Assembly: GCA_007126575.1 (NCBI GenBank) | Contig: SLBA01000045.1 | Span: 1-56,341 of the forward strand | Source: Gemmatimonadota bacterium | GTDB taxonomy: Bacteria; Gemmatimonadota; Gemmatimonadetes; Longimicrobiales; Gaopeijiaceae | Length of the DNA stretch: 56,341 nt | Direction of reading: 5' to 3' | Notes under the pieces: model-generated | Told to the model about the DNA's origin: nothing | Seen by the model: the letters and a program-made list of their open reading frames with translations, nothing else | Database searches by the model: none | Position numbers and translations under genes: made by a program | Shown: positions 51,017-56,341 of the stretch, piece after piece | Layout: every line of letters starts with the position of its first letter | How positions within the stretch are numbered: position 1 is the stretch's first letter

Positions 51017-53134
51017 TCAGGGGATCAATCCGGCTTCGGGAAGGAGGCGCACCGACCAGAGCCCGGAGTTCGCATCCGACAGGAAGATGTTCCCCTTGTA
51101 GGGCATGGCGCTCCAGGTGGTCGGCGCGTTGGAGACGTAGCCGATCGGATCGTTCGGCTTGAAGACGGCGATCTCGCGGCCCTGCGCGTACAGGTTGCCG
51201 CGCAACTCCCCGGACACGTCGACGACGCGCAGACCGCCCTCGTAGTAGGCCTGGTAGAGGATGTCGTCTTCGACCCAGATGTTGTGCGTCCCGTACTCGG
51301 GGACGTGGTAGCGGGCCACCTTCTGCGGGTTCTCGGGGTCGGTGTAGTCGACGATGTGGATGTAACCGGCGGTGTTCCGGGGCGTCCCGCTGCCGGGCAC
51401 GTCCGGGTCGTAGGGAGCGCGGTTCATGCCCCCCTCGAGCGCGAAGCCGCGCCGGCCGATCACCTCGTCTCCGGCGAAGATGTAGAAGCGCCCGGTGTCC
51501 TCCTGGTAGTAGGGGAAGACGGCGTGGGTGTTGCCCCCGGGGAGCGGGTAGGTGTTGACGACCACCGGGTTCTCGGGCGACCCGCCCCACCGGCCGTTGC
51601 CGACATCGACCTGCACGATCCCGGTCCGCCACTCGGCCGAATAGGCGATGCCGTCGTGCACCCAGACGTCGTGGATCCGCGAGCCTGGAATGTCGACCTC
51701 GCTGACCGTGCGCGGCGCGTAGATGTCGGACATGTCGACGATCAGGTAGCGCTCCCCACCCGACAGCACGTAGAGGTAGTCATCCTGCGGGTAGGCGTTG
51801 TGCACCCCGCCGGTGAGCCCCTCGTCGAACTCGATCGCGATGACCGGGTGGGCCGGCTCGGCCATGTCGAGGATCACCACGCCGTTGCGGCGGTCGGATG
51901 CCCCCTCGCGGGTGAGGGTCGCGTAGCGGCCGTCGGGCGAGACCTTCACGTCGTTGACCGTGCGCGCGTCGACCTGGATCGAGTCGGTGAGGATCATGTT
52001 CTCGGGGTCGGTGACATCCCAGAAGTACGAGAAGCCGTCGGACCCCCAGGTCCCGGTCACTGCGTAGTCCCGTCCGTCGACCCCCTCGAAGACCCAGAAG
52101 TCCGAGGTGCGGCGGTGCGAGACCCGGCCCTGGCCGAGCACCTCGATGCGTCGGACCACCTGTCGGCTCTCGATCTCGACCGAGCGGAAAGCCGTGAGGT
52201 GGCCGGCCTGCGCCCAGACCGTGTAGCTGCCCGGGAACTGCGCCACGAACTCACCCCCGTCGACCTGGGCCGCTGCCCCGGGAGCGACGATCGAGTCGTG
52301 CGGGGTGTAGGTGTAGCTCCACCGGATCGGGAGCTCGTCGACGGCGTCGGTCGCCGGGCTGCCCCCCTCGGAGACCAGCCGGGGCTCGAAGAAGACCACG
52401 TCTCCCGTGTACGCCGACTCGTGGTCGGCCTCGAGTTCGAGGGCACCGTCGGGCAGGGGGGTCACCGTCTGGGCGTAGCGGCCCTCGGTGCCGTCGACCT
52501 CGGCGACGATCTCGACGGGGCCCTCACCGGTCACGGTAACCATCCCGTTCCGGTCCACCCGGGCCACCTCGGGATTCGAGCTCCGCCATTCGATGTCGGG
52601 ATAGGCCCGCTCCGATCCGTCGGCGTGCAGACCCTTCGCCGTGAATCGGACATGGGTGCCGCTGAAAAGTCTACCTTCCCGAGGCTCGACCCGAACCTCG
52701 GCGATCGAGGGCCAGGTGACCTCGACCGTGATCACCGCGACCGGCGGCTCCATGTCGCTCCCCTCGGGGGGGATGACGGCGACCATCACCCGGTACTCGC
52801 CCACCCCGATGCCGAGGAGCTCGCCATCGACGGCCTCGACCCCGTTGCGGGCCCCCTGAATGAAGATCGGGGGGTTCAGCTCGTTGCCGTCTCCGTCGAG
52901 CGCTCTGACCGTGAGGGGCACCCGTTCCCCCACCGCAACCTGCACCTGCTGCGGCTCGACGACCAGGCGGGTCACCTCGAGGGCGTCCTGGGGTCGGACC
53001 TCCTGGCCGGAGGCCGGGGTCGTCGCAAGGGGCGCGGTCAGGAGGAGCAGCACGGTGCCGGCCATGGCGATCGGCTGGGCGAGCGGGCGCGAGCGGAGCG
53101 TGGGCCGGGCGGGGAGGGAGGATCGGGATGACAT
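51017..53134 (-). CDS. LVIVD-repeat protein with Ig-like N-terminal domains (propeller module copy 2)
   Basis: Exported protein of 705 aa. Signal peptide ends near PASGQE. Residues 50-330 contain several Ig-like/BIG beta domains (LVVEPQQVQVAVGERVPLTVRA, EWRSSNPEVARVD, split here). The C-terminal half is an LVIVD propeller with GVVILDMAEPAHP, YLIVDMSD, IVQVDVGNG and LRVVDVS. It contains QVDARTVNDVK, as in the 7302 protein. The start, ATG at 53134, begins MSSRSSLPARP. The propeller gene follows after 13 bases, so both are one operon. Confidence 0.85.
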   Translation of the reverse strand: MSSRSSLPARPTLRSRPLAQPIAMAGTVLLLLTAPLATTPASGQEVRPQDALEVTRLVVEPQQVQVAVGERVPLTVRALDGDGNELNPPIFIQGARNGVEAVDGELLGIGVGEYRVMVAVIPPEGSDMEPPVAVITVEVTWPSIAEVRVEPREGRLFSGTHVRFTAKGLHADGSERAYPDIEWRSSNPEVARVDRNGMVTVTGEGPVEIVAEVDGTEGRYAQTVTPLPDGALELEADHESAYTGDVVFFEPRLVSEGGSPATDAVDELPIRWSYTYTPHDSIVAPGAAAQVDGGEFVAQFPGSYTVWAQAGHLTAFRSVEIESRQVVRRIEVLGQGRVSHRRTSDFWVFEGVDGRDYAVTGTWGSDGFSYFWDVTDPENMILTDSIQVDARTVNDVKVSPDGRYATLTREGASDRRNGVVILDMAEPAHPVIAIEFDEGLTGGVHNAYPQDDYLYVLSGGERYLIVDMSDIYAPRTVSEVDIPGSRIHDVWVHDGIAYSAEWRTGIVQVDVGNGRWGGSPENPVVVNTYPLPGGNTHAVFPYYQEDTGRFYIFAGDEVIGRRGFALEGGMNRAPYDPDVPGSGTPRNTAGYIHIVDYTDPENPQKVARYHVPEYGTHNIWVEDDILYQAYYEGGLRVVDVSGELRGNLYAQGREIAVFKPNDPIGYVSNAPTTWSAMPYKGNIFLSDANSGLWSVRLLPEAGLIP

Positions 53135-53349
53135 TCGGGGTACTCCATGCGATGGATGATGAGGGCTCGGCCGAGGCTCGGGTCACGACCCGGATCTCCA
53201 ATCGAGCATGCGCCCCGGCCCGACGCAAGGCGCCGGCGGAGCACACGACCGTGCTTTCCAATCGATGGGAAAGACGCGAAGTTCAGACCCGCATCAGACC
53301 CGCAGCGTTCCCCTGTCACCGACCCCACGTCCACCCTGCGACGCCGCTC

Positions 53350-55437
53350 ATGGCCTTCCTCTCTCGACCAAGACCCGCACGACGCGACGCCCGATCCCGC
53401 ATCCCCGCCCGGGTCATGCCGCTGGCCATCCCGCTGGCCCTGACTCTCTCGACCCTCCTTCCGGTCTCGACCGTCGAGGCGCAGTCTGCGGGGATGGCGC
53501 CCGAGGACCTGTACGGGGTGGTCGGGGTCGCCGACCCCCGGATCTCGCCCGACGGGGCCCGCGTCGTGTTCACCGTGGAACGGGTGGCCGAAGATGCACG
53601 AAGCCGGGAGCGCTCGATCTGGATCACCTCGACCGCCAGTGGCGCGGAGCCGACCCGCCTGACCGACGGCCCGTCGGACTCAAGCCCCCGCTGGTCCCCA
53701 GACGGCGCCCGGGTCGCCTACCTGGGCCGCGACTCCGAGGAGCGGGCTCAGCTGCACCTGGTCGCGCCGAGTGGGGGGACACCGACCCCCGTCACCGCAC
53801 TCCGGCAGGGATCGATCTCGTCGTTCGAATGGACCCCCGACGGCACCGCGATCCTCCTCACCCTGAACCTGGACCCCGAGGTCGATGAACCGCTCGTGGA
53901 GCCGGTCGAGCCCGAGGGACCGGTCCCCGACATCGTGGTGGTGCGGGACGCCGTCTTCGCCTCGGACGAAGCCGGGTACCTGGACGAACGGCGCAAGCAC
54001 CTCTGGGTTCTCGACGTGCAGTCGGGCTCACTGCGCGCCCTCACCTCCGGCGACCCCGCCTGGAACGACGAGCACGCCACGGTCTCGCCCGACGGCGGAC
54101 GGGTCGCCTTCGTGCGCGACGCCTCGGGCGAGGAGTACGACGGCGGATTCGACCGGGGGCTCTGGTTCCTGGCCCTCGACGGCGGCACCCCCGCCGCGCT
54201 CGACACCCCGGCCGGCCGGGTCGAGAACCCGGTCTGGGCCCCCGCGAACGACCGGGTCGTCTACCGCTCCACCCCCGAGCGGTATGCACGCCCCCATCTC
54301 TACCTGCACTCGCTGGTCGGGGGCCCCCGGGTCCGGCTCACCGCCGAGGTGGATCGGCGACCCGAGAACCTCCTCTTCCACCCGTCGGGACGCCACCTGT
54401 ACTTCACCGCCGACCACCAGGGGACCCATCCGCTATATCGGCTCGCACTCGATGGCTCTGGAGCGACCCCCCTGTTCGGCGAGGACGGCGCGGTGTCGAG
54501 CCCGACGATCTCGGCCGATGGATCCATGCTCGCCTTCACCTACGAGAACGAGCTCTACCCGCCCGAGATCTGGGTCGCCGACGCCGAGGGGCGACAGCCG
54601 CGTCCCCTGACCCGGTTCAACGACGAACTCCTGGCCGGGCTCGACCTGCAGCGTCTCGAGGAGCTCCGCTTCCAGAACCCCGACGGCTTTCCGCTCCAGG
54701 GCTTCGTCCTGCGTCCCCACGGGTTCGAGCCGGGGCAGAGCTATCCCCTCGTGCTCAACATCAAGGGCGGTCCGGGCGGGATGTGGGGAAGCCGGTGGTT
54801 CCCCGAGTTCCACATGCTCGCCGCCGCCGGCTACGGGGTGGCCTTCGTCAACTACCGGGGAAGCTCCGGCTACGGGCACCGCCACATGGATGCGGTGCGC
54901 CGGGACTACGGAGGGGCCGACGCCACCGACAACCTCCTCTTCCTTGACCAGGTGCTCGCCCGCCACGACTGGGTCGACCCCGAACGCCTCTTCGTGACCG
55001 GGGGGAGCCACGGCGGCTTCCTGACCGCCTGGCTGACGACCCGCACCGACCGCTTCCGGGCCGCGGTCCCCCAGCGCATGGTCTCGAACTGGATCTCGGA
55101 GGCCGGCACGCAGGCCTTCCCCCCGCGGGCGATGCAGGACGAGTTCGGGGGCACCATCTGGGAGCGCTTCGACGACTACTGGGGCCGCTCGCCCCTGGCC
55201 CATGCCCCGCAGGTGACGACCCCGACGCTGGTGATCCACTCCACCGACGACCGGGTCACCCCGATCGGACAGGGCCAGGAATGGTTCTACGCCCTGCGGG
55301 CACTCGGTATCCCCTCGGAGATGGTCATCTTCGAAGGGGAAAGCCACGCGCTGTCGCGCACCGGCAGACCGGTGAACCAGGTCGAACGCATCCGCCGCAT
55401 CATCGAATGGTTCGACCGCTGGGACGAGCGCCCGTGA
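53350..55437 (+). CDS. Secreted S9 family peptidase (dipeptidyl/acylaminoacyl-peptidase-like)
   Basis: Exported serine peptidase of 695 aa. A basic n-region and hydrophobic stretch ending TVEAQS form the signal peptide; ATG at 53416 (MPLAIPL) would give a shorter one. The N-terminal propeller has WSPDGARVAYLG, ATVSPDGGRVAFVR and LLFHPSGRHLYFT. Catalytic Ser is in GGSHGGF, Asp in STDDRVTP and His in GESHALS. It follows a divergent 215-bp intergenic gap, and GTGA overlap couples it to the RsmB-like methyltransferase. Confidence 0.9.
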   Translation: MAFLSRPRPARRDARSRIPARVMPLAIPLALTLSTLLPVSTVEAQSAGMAPEDLYGVVGVADPRISPDGARVVFTVERVAEDARSRERSIWITSTASGAEPTRLTDGPSDSSPRWSPDGARVAYLGRDSEERAQLHLVAPSGGTPTPVTALRQGSISSFEWTPDGTAILLTLNLDPEVDEPLVEPVEPEGPVPDIVVVRDAVFASDEAGYLDERRKHLWVLDVQSGSLRALTSGDPAWNDEHATVSPDGGRVAFVRDASGEEYDGGFDRGLWFLALDGGTPAALDTPAGRVENPVWAPANDRVVYRSTPERYARPHLYLHSLVGGPRVRLTAEVDRRPENLLFHPSGRHLYFTADHQGTHPLYRLALDGSGATPLFGEDGAVSSPTISADGSMLAFTYENELYPPEIWVADAEGRQPRPLTRFNDELLAGLDLQRLEELRFQNPDGFPLQGFVLRPHGFEPGQSYPLVLNIKGGPGGMWGSRWFPEFHMLAAAGYGVAFVNYRGSSGYGHRHMDAVRRDYGGADATDNLLFLDQVLARHDWVDPERLFVTGGSHGGFLTAWLTTRTDRFRAAVPQRMVSNWISEAGTQAFPPRAMQDEFGGTIWERFDDYWGRSPLAHAPQVTTPTLVIHSTDDRVTPIGQGQEWFYALRALGIPSEMVIFEGESHALSRTGRPVNQVERIRRIIEWFDRWDERP

Positions 55438-56341
55438 GCCGCACCTCGGGCCGGCTCGAGCGCTATCGCGACATCGTTTCGGACTGGGAGGCCTTTCACG
55501 CGGCCAACCACGCACCGGAACCGGTCACCCTTCGGGTGCGGTCGAGGCTGCACGACCCCGCCGAGGTCCGCGCCTCGCTGGAGTCGCAGGGCTTCGAGAT
55601 GCACCCGGTGCCGGGCCTGCCCGACTACCTGCGGGTCGCCGGCGGGCCGCATTCGGTGGCCCAGACCCTCGACCACTGGCTCGGGCGGCTGCACGTGCAG
55701 CAGTGCGTGATGGCGATCCCTTCGCTGGCGCTCGATCCGCAGCCGGGCGACCGGGTGCTGGACATGTGCGCGGCCCCCGGGGGCAAGACCGCACACCTGG
55801 CCGAACTCCAGGGGGAACGAGGCTGTCTCGTGGCCGCCGACCCCAAGGAGAAGCGGCTGCGCGGGCTGATGAGCAACCTCTTCCGGCTCGGGCTCACGAA
55901 TGTGGTGGTGGTCGCCTCGGACGGCCGGGAGCTCCCCGAGGGCGCGCTCTTCGACCGTGTGCTCGTCGACGCCCCCTGCTCCGCCGAGGGGAACTACCGG
56001 CGCCACTCGGGCCGCCTTCCCCCGCGCGACGCCGCCTTCGTGAGCTACGTGACCGAGCTCCAGGAGGCGCTCCTGATGCGGGCCACCGAGCTGACCCGCC
56101 CCGGCGGTCGCATCGTCTACTCGACCTGCACCTTCGCCCCCGAAGAGAACGAGCGGGTGGTGCATCGGGTCCTGCAGCGGGCGCCGGTCCGGCTGCAGCC
56201 CCTGATCCTCGACCTGCCGCACGCCCCGGGGCTGACCTCGTGGGAGGGCGAGGAGTTCGGCGAGACCATGCGGCAGGCCTTGCGCCTCTACCCGCAGCAC
56301 CTGGACTCGGGGGGCGCCTTCACGGCCTGCCTGGTCAAGGA
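55434..56341 (+). CDS. RsmB/NOP family rRNA cytosine-C5 methyltransferase (3' end cut by window)
   Basis: RNA m5C methyltransferase of the RsmB/RsmF type; 302 codons are visible and the frame is open to the last base. GTG at 55434 overlaps the S9 stop as GTGA. The protein has the SAM motif LDMCAAPGGKTAHLAEL, the motif IV cysteine in DAPCSAEGNYRR and the motif VI cysteine STCTFAPEENERVV, both catalytic cysteines. An N-terminal RNA-binding-like region precedes (about 1-90). Which rRNA base it modifies cannot be told. Confidence 0.9.
   Translation, partial: MSRTSGRLERYRDIVSDWEAFHAANHAPEPVTLRVRSRLHDPAEVRASLESQGFEMHPVPGLPDYLRVAGGPHSVAQTLDHWLGRLHVQQCVMAIPSLALDPQPGDRVLDMCAAPGGKTAHLAELQGERGCLVAADPKEKRLRGLMSNLFRLGLTNVVVVASDGRELPEGALFDRVLVDAPCSAEGNYRRHSGRLPPRDAAFVSYVTELQEALLMRATELTRPGGRIVYSTCTFAPEENERVVHRVLQRAPVRLQPLILDLPHAPGLTSWEGEEFGETMRQALRLYPQHLDSGGAFTACLVK

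Overview
The window is GC-rich DNA (about two thirds or more G+C by eye) with densely packed genes, frequent GTG starts and many 4-base stop/start overlaps. It encodes many signal-peptide lipoproteins, a TonB-dependent receptor with a carboxypeptidase-regulatory-like N-terminal domain, secreted S9 peptidases and LVIVD-repeat beta-propellers. This fits a Gram-negative heterotroph, most likely a Gemmatimonadota-type bacterium. The assignment is inferred from gene content and is not proven by a marker gene.

Layout. 1-760: an accessory-looking, less GC-rich edge with the end of a post-COAP-1-like secreted protein and a small unknown gene. 777-2933: a 2.1-kb island bounded by two identical 47-bp copies of the 3' part of tRNA-Lys(CTT). 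The right copy belongs to the intact tRNA; the left one is a fragment. The island holds an AbiE-type type IV toxin-antitoxin pair with a 50-bp palindromic operator and the debris of a DUF3800-like gene, but no integrase. 2988-7212 (minus): a small membrane protein, a glutaryl-CoA-dehydrogenase-like enzyme, a zinc-ribbon membrane protein, NAD-type isocitrate dehydrogenase and two lipoproteins. 7302-10165 (plus): an LVIVD-repeat lipoprotein followed by a YncE-like propeller lipoprotein.

10167-17234 (minus) is a long probable operon: a LeuA-family synthase, PhoB, PhoR, PhoU, an SDR reductase, a GerMN lipoprotein, a cyclophilin and MsrB. Divergent from it, 17644-22873 (plus) encodes a TonB-dependent receptor and two surface lipoproteins. 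The 409-bp gap between them carries repeated GTAAC motifs, three of them in 11-bp register, which is the geometry of Pho boxes. 22884-29281 holds a sugar-nucleotidyltransferase, a SIMPL-domain protein, a DUF1499 protein, a dicarboxylate/amino-acid symporter, a lipoprotein and a DUF445 membrane protein.

29297-42026 is a run of 17 minus-strand genes. It opens with a PTPS-I type synthase, GTP cyclohydrolase I, an SDR and a QueD-type synthase, a set that could make tetrahydrobiopterin. Next come a Trm112-like zinc-ribbon protein, a TPR protein, an OsmC protein, a long-chain acyl-CoA ligase and CutA. It ends with six genes joined by overlaps (TPR, macro domain, transglutaminase, ABC ATPase, ABC permease, Dph6-like ATP-pyrophosphatase) and two tiny membrane proteins.

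42210-56341 contains an S9 peptidase, the purine-thioether salvage pair MtaD and MTA/MTI phosphorylase, an amidohydrolase lipoprotein with nicotinate phosphoribosyltransferase, a second propeller/LVIVD pair paralogous to the one at 7302-10165, another S9 peptidase and an RsmB-like rRNA methyltransferase cut by the window end.

Best candidates for new biology: the integrase-less AbiE island in tRNA-Lys, the duplicated LVIVD/propeller module (one copy with a His-rich loop), the overlapping transglutaminase/ABC-exporter/macro-domain cluster, and the GTAAC repeats beside phoBRU.
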